Positions 7,095-15,779 of a DNA stretch of 38,913 nt are shown here, in pieces; position 1 is the first letter of the stretch, and each line of letters opens with the position of its first letter. The translations under genes were made by a program, and so were the position numbers. The notes under the pieces are model-generated. The model did not search any database. It had not been told where the DNA came from and saw nothing but the letters and a program-made list of their open reading frames with translations. Source of the stretch: Patescibacteria group bacterium (lineage in GTDB: Bacteria; Patescibacteriota; Minisyncoccia; UBA6257; 2-01-FULL-56-20); contig JAGWKM010000007.1 of assembly GCA_028865305.1 (NCBI GenBank), positions 1 to 38,913 of the forward strand, written 5' to 3'.

Positions 7095-7164
7095 CCGTTT
7101 TCTGCCTTTCGCACCCTCCGCCGGCGAGTCGCCTCCCCGGCGGAGGGTGGTTCCGTTTTCTGCC
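7095..7164 (-). repeat. 13-bp perfect stem-loop flanked by 12-bp direct repeats
   Basis: The arms at 7112-7124 (CACCCTCCGCCGG) and 7137-7149 are perfectly complementary around a 12-nt loop. On both sides lies the exact direct repeat CCGTTTTCTGCC, at 7095-7106 and 7153-7164. It sits in the only sizeable gap (153 bp) within the first two thirds of the replication operon, between the ssDNA-binding protein and the polymerase genes. No U-run follows on the coding strand. It could be an attenuator, an mRNA-processing stem, or a small inserted palindromic element whose flanks are a target duplication. Confidence 0.6.
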
Positions 7165-7225
7165 AGCCACGGGACCACGGCTGAATGAAGGGCGCTCTTA
7201 GACCCTCGCAGATTTTCGTGTCCGA

Positions 7226-8044
7226 CTAGACGCCAATTTCCGACCCCGCAGCTTGCGCGGGCTGCGCCGCTGCGGACGCGCCTTCGCCCGCGGGCTGTTC
7301 GATGGCGTCGAACTCATCTTCCGCTTTCACGCGGCTTGAGAACGGCTGCCCGTCGCGCAGCTTTTGGATGTTCATGAGCCCGAACGACACTCCCTTGTTG
7401 CCGGCGCGATCGTACCAATAGGCGTTGATCGTCGCCCGCGCGTAGCAACCTCCATAGAACTCGTTGGGGTCAATGATGACGCGAGGTTTCCCCGTGCCGT
7501 CGCCCACCGAGTCCACGAGGCCGGGCTTGTTCTGCGTGCTGGAAGCTCCGCAGAAAATGATCCCCTCCCCGTAGCCGTCTTTGTCTTTCTTTTCAGGCTC
7601 CGTGCCCAAGCGAAACGGCAGGCGCATATTCGTCGGCCACTGGGTCCGGTCCGCGCCGAACTTGTCCGTCAACAACTGGCGCACCGCGGCCCGCAAGGGC
7701 TCGATGTCCACCACCTTTTCGCCCAGTTCCTGTGACTTCGCCGTTGCCTTGACCCTGAAAAGCATCTGCACGCTGTACTTCGGCTTCTCGTTGGGGTCGT
7801 TCTGATTGATCTTTCGCGGCGCGAACACCGCGGGAAACGACACCCGGAATTCCGGGGTTGTCACCTTGTAGATTTTCTTCTTTCCTGCCGTTGCTGTCGC
7901 TGTCATCTGTTTATCCTCGCTGTTTAGGTTTAGTTTTTGTTTTGATGCCGTTGACCATTGGCCTGCGCGGGCTTTGGCTGCGGCTTCTTCACTCTCATTT
8001 TCCAGGTTTTCCCGAAAATCCCACTCGTTTTCCCAGTCGCTCAT
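7226..8044 (-). CDS. ssDNA-binding protein, DUF2815-like
   Basis: The first start, ATG 8044, overlaps the upstream stop (ATGA) and gives 272 residues. A second good start is ATG 7906, with AGGA 7 nt upstream; it gives 226 residues beginning MTATATAGKKKIYKVTTPEF. The core from PEFRVSFPAVFAPR through EFYGGCYARATINAYWYD to KGVSFGLMNIQKLRDGQPF fits the DUF2815 phage single-strand-binding family. The C-terminal tail is acidic and Ala-rich (EDEFDAIE...). It should coat unwound DNA and act with the polymerase and primase-helicase of the same operon. The extra N-terminal 46 residues are charged and may be optional. Confidence 0.85.
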   Translation of the reverse strand: MSDWENEWDFRENLENESEEAAAKARAGQWSTASKQKLNLNSEDKQMTATATAGKKKIYKVTTPEFRVSFPAVFAPRKINQNDPNEKPKYSVQMLFRVKATAKSQELGEKVVDIEPLRAAVRQLLTDKFGADRTQWPTNMRLPFRLGTEPEKKDKDGYGEGIIFCGASSTQNKPGLVDSVGDGTGKPRVIIDPNEFYGGCYARATINAYWYDRAGNKGVSFGLMNIQKLRDGQPFSSRVKAEDEFDAIEQPAGEGASAAAQPAQAAGSEIGV

Positions 8045-9321
8045 GCCCATATTTTCTTTTTTGTGGGCTGCGTTTCCCCCATCAACTCGTCCACCAACGG
8101 GTCCGCTGTAGGGACTTCTTTGAAATCCTCCTGCGCAGAAGTAAGCGCGGGGCGCCGAGGATCGGTATCACGCGCGATGGCCTTCTGCGCTTCGGGCTTG
8201 AAAGTCAGGTGGTCGATTTTGCCTTTGCCTACGAGTTTTTCCAGCTTCGCTGGCGAAAGCAGTTTCTTTTCCCACAGTTTCGTGCCCAGCACGCCGTCGA
8301 ATTCGGCCACTACATCGTCTTCGTCAATCCATTTACGGTTCGAGCGCCCGTCGACCAATTTGAAGCCGGGAACTTCCAGACCACTACTGAGCATTTCTCG
8401 GGCTACATCTTTGGCGGCTTCAATGATGGCCTTGATGGGTTCTTCCCACTCAAGGATATTGGCGATTTTGCGGGTGGGCCAAGTGCGCGCCTCTTGCACC
8501 AACGTGCCTACGTCTTTTTTGGCCGTTTCAGGCGAAGGCGCGGTCGAGAAATCCGCTTGCGCGGCTTCCGCGATGGCTCCATTGACAGCCGGGCAACCGA
8601 TTTTCGCGGCGCACCACCGGCAATGAGAGCCGGCGACGACAGGCGCGTTATCGGCCATTGTGTCTTCAACATGGCTCTTGAGTTTGCGCTTCCACTCCTT
8701 TAACTCTCCCGGAGTCGTCACCCACTCGCGGTCGGAGCCATCTTCATGCCGTGCCCGCGGTTGGAAAACGGCCAAACGCACTTCATCGAAGGCCCACCCC
8801 GCTTCTTGGTCCATCACGCCGATCGCATAAATGGCGAGTTGAGGGTTGTTCTCGACCTCGACCACATTGTAGCCGAACTTGAAGTCTCGGACGATCAGGG
8901 TATTTCCCTTCTGATAAGTGACGCGGTCGGCCGTTCCCCACAATTCCTCGTTCTCACCGAGATCCACCTTGACCCGAACCTCGGTTTTAGCGATGACCGG
9001 AAGTGGGCGCCCCATTCCCGAGATTTTGGCGATGTCGGCTTTGCACAGGTCTGCGTATTCGATGACTGCATCCACCATTTCCTCGGTGATTTCGATTTCA
9101 TGGCCCGACTCCGTGACCGTCTCCCCGATACGCCCCATCAGTTCGAGAGAGTCAATTTCACCCTCCACGAACTGCTCGCAGAGCGCGTGGGCCACCGTTC
9201 CTTCCGCGGCGCTCTCGCCAGTCGGCAATTTCGGAACCTTGCGACACTCGCGTACAGAGCCCGGACAAGCCATCCAGCGGTTGGCCGCTGAAGGGCTCAA
9301 GTCGCTATGAGCGTTTCCCAT
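8041..9321 (-). CDS. DUF2800-like PD-(D/E)XK nuclease (Cas4/RecB-like)
   Basis: ATG 9321 follows GGGAGAG and gives 426 residues starting MGNAHSDLSPSAANRWMACPGS, the hallmark opening of DUF2800 phage proteins. A nuclease core is visible as LWGTADRVTY followed by TLIVRDFKFG, the D...(D/E)xK pattern. Cys residues in CPGS and C-x2-C-x5-C (HCRWCAAKIGCPAV) could hold an iron-sulfur cluster, as in Cas4/AddB-type nucleases. The family is found beside DUF2815 ssDNA-binding proteins and Pol A in phages, as here. The likely role is DNA end processing or recombination during replication. The frame from 9453 lacks a supported start. Confidence 0.82.
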   Translation of the reverse strand: MGNAHSDLSPSAANRWMACPGSVRECRKVPKLPTGESAAEGTVAHALCEQFVEGEIDSLELMGRIGETVTESGHEIEITEEMVDAVIEYADLCKADIAKISGMGRPLPVIAKTEVRVKVDLGENEELWGTADRVTYQKGNTLIVRDFKFGYNVVEVENNPQLAIYAIGVMDQEAGWAFDEVRLAVFQPRARHEDGSDREWVTTPGELKEWKRKLKSHVEDTMADNAPVVAGSHCRWCAAKIGCPAVNGAIAEAAQADFSTAPSPETAKKDVGTLVQEARTWPTRKIANILEWEEPIKAIIEAAKDVAREMLSSGLEVPGFKLVDGRSNRKWIDEDDVVAEFDGVLGTKLWEKKLLSPAKLEKLVGKGKIDHLTFKPEAQKAIARDTDPRRPALTSAQEDFKEVPTADPLVDELMGETQPTKKKIWA

Positions 9322-9346
9322 TGATTCTCTCCCTTGTGCTCGGTCT

Positions 9347-9895
9347 TTATACACCAATCGCTTCTGGATCCGCGATAGCGGCCGCTGATGCCAGTGTGTT
9401 GTTCCCTTTGTCCGCTTGCGCGATGACCGCGAGCAGATGGTCGTTGACCTCATTCTGCTGTTCTTGCGACAGGTCCTTCATCGAAGCCGCGTGGTATTCT
9501 TTCTCGATGAGTTCGCGAACGTGCCAGAACCCCTCAGGCTTGCCCGTCGTGTCGCCGGCGCGCGGCCGGTTGAAGCGTTTGCAATACGCCTTCACCGTCT
9601 CGTTGAGGCGCAGAAAAGTCTCTTGTGGAGTTTCTGGCTTTTGCGCGACCGCCCCCGACTCTTTTGGCGCACGCTTCTTCCGCGCGGGCTTCTCTGGCGC
9701 GGAGGGCAGCACTTCGGGCGCGATCTCCTTAATGGTCGCCGGGGGCACTTTGACGGCCAATAACCCTTCGCGCGGTGCGCTTCCCATTGGAGCCACTTTG
9801 CCGTCGAACGGCAAATCCTGCACTCCCGTTTGTTTTTCCAGGTACGCCGCAGTGGCATTTGCCAACCGCGTCAATGCCCGCATCAACTCGTTCAT
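9347..9895 (-). CDS. Unknown phage replication-operon protein
   Basis: The protein has 182 residues. ATG overlaps the helicase stop (ATGA, 9892-9895). It has a helical N-terminus (MNELMRALTRLANATAAYLE), a Pro/Ala/Lys-rich middle (about residues 45-88) likely to be disordered, and a helical C-terminal half with VKAYCKRFNRPRAGD and GFWHVRELIEKEYH. No domain was recognised. Its place between the helicase and the DUF2800 nuclease, with tight coupling, suggests a partner in DNA replication or recombination; nothing in the sequence fixes its function. Confidence 0.6.
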   Translation of the reverse strand: MNELMRALTRLANATAAYLEKQTGVQDLPFDGKVAPMGSAPREGLLAVKVPPATIKEIAPEVLPSAPEKPARKKRAPKESGAVAQKPETPQETFLRLNETVKAYCKRFNRPRAGDTTGKPEGFWHVRELIEKEYHAASMKDLSQEQQNEVNDHLLAVIAQADKGNNTLASAAAIADPEAIGV

Positions 9896-11250
9896 ATTCC
9901 CATGATCTCCCCTAGGTACGATTTATCTGCAACACTCCCTACTAAACTCGCATCCACCAAAGGCGAAGCGCCGTCTAAAAGGCGGTCAATGACCGCTTGC
10001 TTGCCGTCATGTACGCCGAGTACAGCGCTTTCCAGCGTGCCCGGCGCATGCAAAAGGTAGGCATTGACCGGGAGCCCCAACCCGCCCATCCGATGGAGCC
10101 GATCAATGGCTTGGCCGATTTCGCCCGGAACCCACGAAAGTTCCGCGAAGACAGCATCGCGAGCCACTTTCTGTAGACCGTTAATGCCCGTGCCGGCGGC
10201 TTGGATATTGCCAATGAAAACCGTGCACGTGGGGTCCGTAACAAAACGATCCACGGCAGCCTGTTTTTCCCTGTCATTCATTCCTCCCACATAAGTGACC
10301 ACCCCGTGTCCGAAACCCCCCAAACCTTCGGCCAGTTTCGCGATGACATTCCGATGGCGCGCAAACACGACGACCTTATTAGGGAAAGTCGTTTCTACAA
10401 GGTCGTCAATGAAGTCCACACTTTTCCCGACTTTTGCCTCGCCCGTGAGACGTAGCAGCGTGGCGAGATCCCCGAGTTGGGCGTAACCTTCCTGAGCCAA
10501 CGAAAGATAGCTTTCGCGGTTAGCGATTCCAAGTTCAGCGGCGGTAACAGGTGCCAAGTCCGACGCGGAAAGAAGTAAAGGAATACGACTGAGAATTCGG
10601 CGCGGGAGTTCGGGAAGCACGTCCACCTTAGTTCTACGCAGCCAAAATCCATTAAGTCTAGCCGCCAGTTCGTCCAGTCGAGACGCCCCCCGAGTGTTGA
10701 TAGCCATTCCGTCCCAATAAGCGCCGCAGTAACGATAGGCATACGCCGTGAAATTATCATAGGGCTTTAGTTTATCTCCTGCCAAGGTTTTGAGGATGGG
10801 GTAGAGTTCGCGCGGACGGTTAAGGACCGGAGTTCCGGTCAGCGCCCACTTATACTTCGCACGCCGCGCAAGCCCCGTGTCATTTTTGAAAATCGCGCGC
10901 GTTCGCTGGCTATCGGGCGTTTTCAAAAAATGGGCTTCGTCAAGGATAATGGCATCCCATGGACCCGCATATTCGGTCAACCGCTTCGCGGCCCCGGCGG
11001 CTTCGTTGTAGGAAATAATGGTCCAATCCGTAGCCGTGCGCGAATCGACGGATTCTTCGATTTCCTGATTCCAGCCAAGCCGCACGGACGCAGGGCACAC
11101 CACTAAAACTTTTTTGAGCCTGAGCTTTTCAACCGCCGCGATCGCTTGCAGCGTTTTGCCGAGTCCCGGCTCATCTGCCAAGAGCGCGTGGTAATTGGCC
11201 GCTAGAAAATCGCGGCCCGCTTGCTGGAAGGGTCTAAGAGCTTTTTTCAT
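9892..11250 (-). CDS. SNF2-type DNA helicase/translocase
   Basis: The protein has 452 residues. Helicase motifs appear in order: the Q-like RPFQQAGRDFL, Walker A DEPGLGKT (G29-T33), CPASVRLGW, DEAH (104-107), LTGTPVLNRP, then the second lobe with KVVVFARHR and the arginine motif QAIDRLHRMG. This is the compact SNF2/SMARCAL1-like type found in many phages with VapE-type primases. It should use ATP to move along or remodel branched DNA, for example during fork reversal or annealing. No good ribosome site precedes ATG 11250 on the minus strand, so the start is less certain than the domain call. Confidence 0.88.
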   Translation of the reverse strand: MKKALRPFQQAGRDFLAANYHALLADEPGLGKTLQAIAAVEKLRLKKVLVVCPASVRLGWNQEIEESVDSRTATDWTIISYNEAAGAAKRLTEYAGPWDAIILDEAHFLKTPDSQRTRAIFKNDTGLARRAKYKWALTGTPVLNRPRELYPILKTLAGDKLKPYDNFTAYAYRYCGAYWDGMAINTRGASRLDELAARLNGFWLRRTKVDVLPELPRRILSRIPLLLSASDLAPVTAAELGIANRESYLSLAQEGYAQLGDLATLLRLTGEAKVGKSVDFIDDLVETTFPNKVVVFARHRNVIAKLAEGLGGFGHGVVTYVGGMNDREKQAAVDRFVTDPTCTVFIGNIQAAGTGINGLQKVARDAVFAELSWVPGEIGQAIDRLHRMGGLGLPVNAYLLHAPGTLESAVLGVHDGKQAVIDRLLDGASPLVDASLVGSVADKSYLGEIMGI

Positions 11251-11297
11251 TTTTGAGTCTTTTAGTCTTTTTATGAAATTCGCAACTACGGGATATT

Positions 11298-13595
11298 TTA
11301 CAACTCGTTTACCAAATTTTCAAGGGCCTCGGCGGTCAATTCCATTTTTTCTTTTTGCACCGCTTGCGCCGCTTCGCCGTTGGGCGTATATCCGCGCGTG
11401 CCGCCCGTCACTTGTGGGCGCCAATTCAAGTACCGCATGGCTTGCGCGATGCCCAGCGCCGAACGCCGGTCAAATTGCTTTTCCATCCCCTGAAGGGCAC
11501 CTATGAAAATTTGCCGCCCCGTCAAAAAATGCTTGCGCGGATCTCGCGCATCGAACTTTTCCATCCATTCTGCTATCGCCTCGGCCCATGCCGGCTCCGC
11601 GTGGCGCGTCTCGACAATCTTTTTAGCGGCGGCTTTTAATTCTGCGGTTTCCATCCAAAGTTCCTCCCCATTCGTATGAACGTGCTCCACCACTTCAGCC
11701 CATAATTGGTTGCGCTCGGCTTTGAAGCGCGCAAAATCCACGATTCCATTTTTGGTCGCAGGATGGCACATGACGGGCCACCATCTTCGCATCCCGCTCT
11801 CTTCCTTTAGGTAAGTGCCGTCCGCGTGCGGATTTTTGGACGCGATGAAGATGGACTGACGCGGATAACGCCCGTTCAAGCGCCCATACGCGAATCGCCC
11901 TTCGTCTACTTTGCGGGTGATAAACGCCTTGAGCGCGTCGCTTTCGGCTCGCGTGCTGACCTCAAGCTCGGCCAATTCGATGATCCATTTGCCCTGCATC
12001 ATTTGGATGGTATCGGGGTCATGGACCGTCACCGGCGCATCAGCAAACCATTCCCCTCCTAACACTCCACAGACGCCTGATTTGCCGATTCCTTCGACAC
12101 CCTCAAGTACCATCACATGATCGAATTTGCATCCAGGCTTAAACACACGCATGACGGCCGCGCATAAAACTTTGCGCCCTACGGCGCGCGTATAGTTGCT
12201 GTCTTCCGCGCCCAAAAATTCTTGCAGCCAAAAATTCATGCGCGGCTTGCCGTCCCAGGTTCCTTTGAGACTGTTGAGGTATTCGCGAACCGGATGAAAT
12301 TCGCGCTCCATTGAGACATTCACGATGGCCTCAAGGATCGCGGAAACAGGCATTTCAAAGCCGTGTTTAGTCGCCAAATAGCCCTTCAACAGCGCAAGGT
12401 CCGAATCGGTGATCCCGCGATCCGCGGGCAACTGGCGTGTTTTGTGCCACGGCGCGGGGTTTACGAACTCCACGCGCCCGGTGAAAGTGTTGAACGCAAA
12501 CACATTCGCTAGGCCGCCAGTCGGCCAGCGCAGATAGGTCAACAGGTTCTGGAAATTGCGGACGACAGCGCCTTGGGCATTCGTGCACCACGAAACGTCA
12601 ACATCTTTGAGGGTAACAGAGGCGGTTTTTTCGGCCTCCGTGTTCGCGCCTTCCGCTATCTCGCGCAGCGGCTTGAAATCGGCCGCCGCGCTTGACGCGC
12701 CGATTTCGCCTTTCGCGTAGCGGTAGGCGTGGCGCACTTTGTCGCGCAATTCGTCTTCACCCCAAGGAGGTTGACAGCGCGGGTTCCAGATTTCAAGCAT
12801 AAGATCGTAAGTAACTGCCGGCGAGAGCCCGTAATCACGACCTCGACACGCCACCGCAAAAGCATTGTGGTCGCCCTGCTGTCCTTGAACGCTCGGGAGC
12901 GCAACGCTTCTAAGGAATTCCGCATACTGTGCTTGCACTCCGCCATTGTCATCAAATTCGCGGGGGTTATTTCCACCTTCTTCCTTGACACCTGTTTCAT
13001 TTCGTGTGACCTCCTGCCGAATTGCCGCTAAAAGCCTCTCAGGAGCGTCCAGAATCGCGCTGGGGGCGCCTTGCGCCACCATATAGGGCTTTCCACTATT
13101 GTGAACGCTCCCAGGCCCCGCAACTTGCCTTCCTTCGCTCTTAAACTCCACTCCCGGGTATTCTTTAAGTTGGTTGACAATGCGATAATTCGCACCTGCG
13201 ACAGCGGGCGGAATTTTAAGGTAGATGTGCAACCCTCCGCCGCCGGTCTTGACTATAAAGGTAGCCAATGGCCCGATTTCCAAATCCGCAAGCAGTCGCA
13301 CTAAGGGCTTATCTCCAGCCGCGAAATTGCGTGGGTCCACATCCACCACCAAATCTTGCGGGCCGAGCACTACCCCGTAATTTCCTTCCTTCAATTCCTC
13401 CACGCCAAAACGCCCGCGCAGCCGTTCGCGGTCGGTCCAATTAGGAAAGGTGGGCACCTTCCCCATGTTTTTCGCGGCGCAATCCTTGCCCGCGTGCTTG
13501 TGGAGAACGGTAGGAGAACACAACGGCACCAAAACAAACCCGGCGTCGAGCAGGGATTGAATGATCGCCGATTTAGACAAGAGAGCCGTATTCAT
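11298..13595 (-). CDS. Primase-helicase: prim-pol domain fused to VapE-like ATPase
   Basis: The protein has 765 residues. Residues about 10-190 resemble the bifunctional prim-pol fold: DVDPRN (D85, D87) and GGGGLHIYLK (H123) are the catalytic acidic and His motifs. A linker follows with a VTYDLMLEIWNPRCQPPW segment typical of primase C-terminal regions. The second half is a virulence-associated E-type superfamily 3 helicase: KGTWDGKPR, Walker A LEGVEGIGKS near residue 500, WIIELAELE as Walker B, and FIASKNPHADGTYLKEESGMRRWW. It should both prime and unwind, making it the replication initiator of the operon. Such phages often lack a separate DnaB-type helicase, as here. Confidence 0.88.
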   Translation of the reverse strand: MNTALLSKSAIIQSLLDAGFVLVPLCSPTVLHKHAGKDCAAKNMGKVPTFPNWTDRERLRGRFGVEELKEGNYGVVLGPQDLVVDVDPRNFAAGDKPLVRLLADLEIGPLATFIVKTGGGGLHIYLKIPPAVAGANYRIVNQLKEYPGVEFKSEGRQVAGPGSVHNSGKPYMVAQGAPSAILDAPERLLAAIRQEVTRNETGVKEEGGNNPREFDDNGGVQAQYAEFLRSVALPSVQGQQGDHNAFAVACRGRDYGLSPAVTYDLMLEIWNPRCQPPWGEDELRDKVRHAYRYAKGEIGASSAAADFKPLREIAEGANTEAEKTASVTLKDVDVSWCTNAQGAVVRNFQNLLTYLRWPTGGLANVFAFNTFTGRVEFVNPAPWHKTRQLPADRGITDSDLALLKGYLATKHGFEMPVSAILEAIVNVSMEREFHPVREYLNSLKGTWDGKPRMNFWLQEFLGAEDSNYTRAVGRKVLCAAVMRVFKPGCKFDHVMVLEGVEGIGKSGVCGVLGGEWFADAPVTVHDPDTIQMMQGKWIIELAELEVSTRAESDALKAFITRKVDEGRFAYGRLNGRYPRQSIFIASKNPHADGTYLKEESGMRRWWPVMCHPATKNGIVDFARFKAERNQLWAEVVEHVHTNGEELWMETAELKAAAKKIVETRHAEPAWAEAIAEWMEKFDARDPRKHFLTGRQIFIGALQGMEKQFDRRSALGIAQAMRYLNWRPQVTGGTRGYTPNGEAAQAVQKEKMELTAEALENLVNEL

Positions 13596-13620
13596 TGATG
13601 CAAAGCCTTGCGCTGTTAAT

Positions 13621-13908
13621 CTAGCGTAGCAAACAGCGCGTGGGCTTCACATCTTTGAACAACGCCAGCACATCCGCCGGGTAGAAAAAATACTGGCGCC
13701 CGTTGCGCATGAAGTGGCGAATCTTCTTGCCCGCGCAAAGCTCGCGGAGATACCATCCGCTGAACCCAGACTTTTTGGCCGCGGTTTCAATGTTCCAGAC
13801 CGCTCCTTCCTTTTGCAAATCCCCGAAAGTGCGCCCGGTGGATAGCATTTCCTCGACCGTCATTTTGGCGGTCAAAGGTTTCAACTTCGCGCCCGGTGTG
13901 TTTCCCAT
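13621..13908 (-). CDS. Excisionase-like helix-turn-helix protein
   Basis: ATG 13908 is preferred because GGGGAG lies 8 nt upstream; the frame from 13959 would start inside the promoter. The product has 95 residues. WNIETAAKKSGFSGWYLRELCAG, then IRHFMRNGRQYFFYPADVLALF, matches the small winged helix-turn-helix of the excisionase/HTH_17 group: a 'tA...Gvs...lr.l...g.ip....gr.y.f...dl..f' layout. It is the first gene of the leftward operon. It may bind the control region to the right or autoregulate the promoter 43 bp upstream. No integrase gene is seen, so a true excision role is unproven. Confidence 0.68.
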   Translation of the reverse strand: MGNTPGAKLKPLTAKMTVEEMLSTGRTFGDLQKEGAVWNIETAAKKSGFSGWYLRELCAGKKIRHFMRNGRQYFFYPADVLALFKDVKPTRCLLR

Positions 13909-13950
13909 TTTGGTTTCTCCCCGCGTCCTGCGATTAAATCCGTAATGAAG

Positions 13951-13978
13951 ATTATACAACTCTTGCGGATTTTGTCAA
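13951..13978 (-). promoter_or_regulatory. Near-consensus promoter of the replication operon, TTGACA-16-TATAAT
   Basis: On the minus strand the -35 TTGACA occupies 13978-13973 and the -10 TATAAT occupies 13956-13951, with a 16-bp spacer. Both boxes are exact sigma70 consensus. It faces leftward toward the excisionase-like gene and the 10-kb replication operon. Phage-like sequence appears to end just behind the -35 box. Confidence 0.85.
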
Positions 13979-13997
13979 CTGCCACGGTGTTTCCTGA

Positions 13998-14510
13998 TTT
14001 CCGCCAGCAGCAATTTTATGGACCGCGCGGGAGCTTTCTTCGGAATCCAAGCGCTACCTCTCCTCGCTCAAGCCGAGGCTAGACGGCCCGGAGTGGACGT
14101 TGGTTCACGGCACGCCGCGCAAACCTGCAGACGAGTATTTCTTAAGCGCCTTGCAATTTAAGCAAAGCGTGGGCCTCGTGAAATTCTGGCCGCTCTTCGT
14201 GGGGCACAGCCACATGCCGCTTGTCTTTAGACCCGCGTCCAAAGACGGAGAAGTCGCCATGTCCATCATAGAAGACGGACAAGAAATCGCGCTGAGCGGC
14301 GGTGGCGCGAGAGCCGGGGCCGCTTTGAATCCCGGTTCCGTAGGTCAGCCGCGAGATCATGATCCGCGCGCGTCATGCGGCGTGTATGATTCGGATAAAA
14401 AAACTTTCCGCGTGGCCCGCCTGCGCTATGATCTCGCAGCGACGCAGGCTAAAATCCGCGCGGCCGGCCTGCCGGACTTTTTGGCCGCGCGCCTGGAATC
14501 GGGCCGTTAA
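13998..14510 (+). pseudogene. 5'-truncated metallophosphoesterase (calcineurin-like)
   Basis: The open frame from 13998 encodes only the second half of a calcineurin-like phosphoesterase: ILWTARELSSESKRYL, WTLVHGTPRKPADEY, FVGHSHMPLVF (metal-binding GHSH), and AALNPGSVGQPRDHDPRASCGVYD. In this family the missing N-terminal half carries the DIHAN, GDxVGYG and GNHD metal motifs, so this product cannot be active alone. An in-frame stop lies at 13995-13997, and the family-like sequence begins almost at once after it. A TTG at 14100 is the first conventional alternative start downstream. The break is next to the phage promoter at 13973-13978, so this marks the left edge of the host-like block. Confidence 0.75.
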
Positions 14511-14531
14511 AGTCCGCCGAACAAGGGTGTT

Positions 14532-14568
14532 GGGCCTTTTGCCCGGCGTCTTTTAGGGCCTCCGGCCC
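14532..14568 (+). terminator. Possible terminator hairpins after the truncated gene
   Basis: Two small GC-rich hairpins lie in the 96-bp gap: GGGC-CTTTT-GCCC (14532-14544), followed 5 nt later by CTTTT, and GGGCC-TCC-GGCCC (14556-14568). Stems are short (4-5 bp), so this is weak. Confidence 0.3.
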
Positions 14569-14606
14569 ATGCCCGCCTTTGGAACGAATGTTATTATGGC
14601 CGCATC

Positions 14607-15659
14607 ATGTCCGGACGAAGAATTCGCGCGGCGCTGATCGCCGCGCCCGCGATTATCTCTCTCGCAGCCGCGTCTATCCGGGCGCAGAATTACGCTTTGA
14701 CCTCGGATTTTACGAATATCAGCCAGTGGCTGAGCCAAAATATCGCGCGCGGCCTGGCGTTTAACGCGGGCGAAACGTTCGACCCGCCCAAGGAAGTTAA
14801 AGATCGCAGGCTTCAGCCGGATATCAGCTTCGGCGCTGGATTTTTGCCCTTGGACACGGCGAAGTTTCCCGCGACTCCGGCTATGACCGGCGAAAACATC
14901 AACGCGGCGTCATTTTTCCCATCTCACGTTCTTTTCCCCAACTTCGTGATGCACTTACGCGCGGGGCTTCCGGGCCGTTGCGACTTCGCCCTGCGCGCCG
15001 CGGATATGACCACGCCGCCGGGTTATAAGCTCTCCAGCTCTCTTTCCGGCCAAGGGCAAAGCAATTCCTTGGGAATGGATTTGCGCAAGCATTTCCTAGG
15101 CGTCGATGGCGAGCCCATGATCACGGTCAGTGCCAACTACAACTATGTGTTCGGGCGCTTTAACTTCAAGGAGACGCTGCCGGTGAGCGTCCTAAACGGC
15201 GCGATTGAACTTAACAATAATCTCGCGGGCAATCTGCGCTGGAGCGTGGCCAGCTATGGGCTTAACGCCATTATCAGCCGGCAGATAGGGCGCTGGACGC
15301 CGTTTATAGGCCTAGGCTACAATCACGCCGCGGGCTCGGTTTCATCCTCTCTCTCTGATACCGGCGACGTCAACGAATTCACCCCAGTGGTCGGTCAAGC
15401 CGCGGCGAAAACGACGCCCGACCAGGCGCGCGGGCTCCTGGGCTGGCAATGGACGCGCTCTTGGATTGACTATTTTGCCGAAGGCGAAATCGAGGCCGTG
15501 GGCCCGGAAAGCGGGAAAGTCTGGATCGCCCAAGCGGGCCTATCGCTGCCGTTTTATATCGGGTTGAAAAGAAAAAACAAAGACGCCCAGGGCGTTTTGC
15601 GCGATGGTCCGGCCGCGCCGCTAAGCCCAGACTCATCTCAGCCGGTCTTCATGCGCTAA
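14607..15659 (+). CDS. Predicted outer-membrane beta-barrel protein
   Basis: The protein has 350 residues. Residues 1-27 (MSGRRIRAALIAAPAIISLAAASIRAQ) look like a Sec signal peptide. The mature chain has many short amphipathic strands with aromatic ends (ITVSANYNYVFGRFNF, ASYGLNAIISRQIG, TPFIGLGYNHAAG, YFAEGEIEAVG, IAQAGLSLPFYIGL), as expected for an outer-membrane barrel. The last 33 residues are charged and Pro-rich, so it lacks the usual terminal Phe. No family was recognised. No clear ribosome site precedes ATG 14607. It implies a two-membrane host and is probably a bacterial rather than phage gene. Confidence 0.6.
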   Translation: MSGRRIRAALIAAPAIISLAAASIRAQNYALTSDFTNISQWLSQNIARGLAFNAGETFDPPKEVKDRRLQPDISFGAGFLPLDTAKFPATPAMTGENINAASFFPSHVLFPNFVMHLRAGLPGRCDFALRAADMTTPPGYKLSSSLSGQGQSNSLGMDLRKHFLGVDGEPMITVSANYNYVFGRFNFKETLPVSVLNGAIELNNNLAGNLRWSVASYGLNAIISRQIGRWTPFIGLGYNHAAGSVSSSLSDTGDVNEFTPVVGQAAAKTTPDQARGLLGWQWTRSWIDYFAEGEIEAVGPESGKVWIAQAGLSLPFYIGLKRKNKDAQGVLRDGPAAPLSPDSSQPVFMR

Positions 15660-15779
15660 ATAAAGCGCCTGATCTTCTCGGTCTAGGACTTTTGCCGGCT
15701 GGTTTTGGGCCTTTTGGCTCTCACAAGTTGCCCCCCTTAACCTTACTATTAAATTAACGCGCGCGAGCGCGTACTTTAC

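Noticed and set aside
13621-13908. Site-specific integration module
   Set aside because: Only an excisionase-like DNA-binding protein is present; no tyrosine or serine recombinase was found in any frame, so no integration system is claimed.
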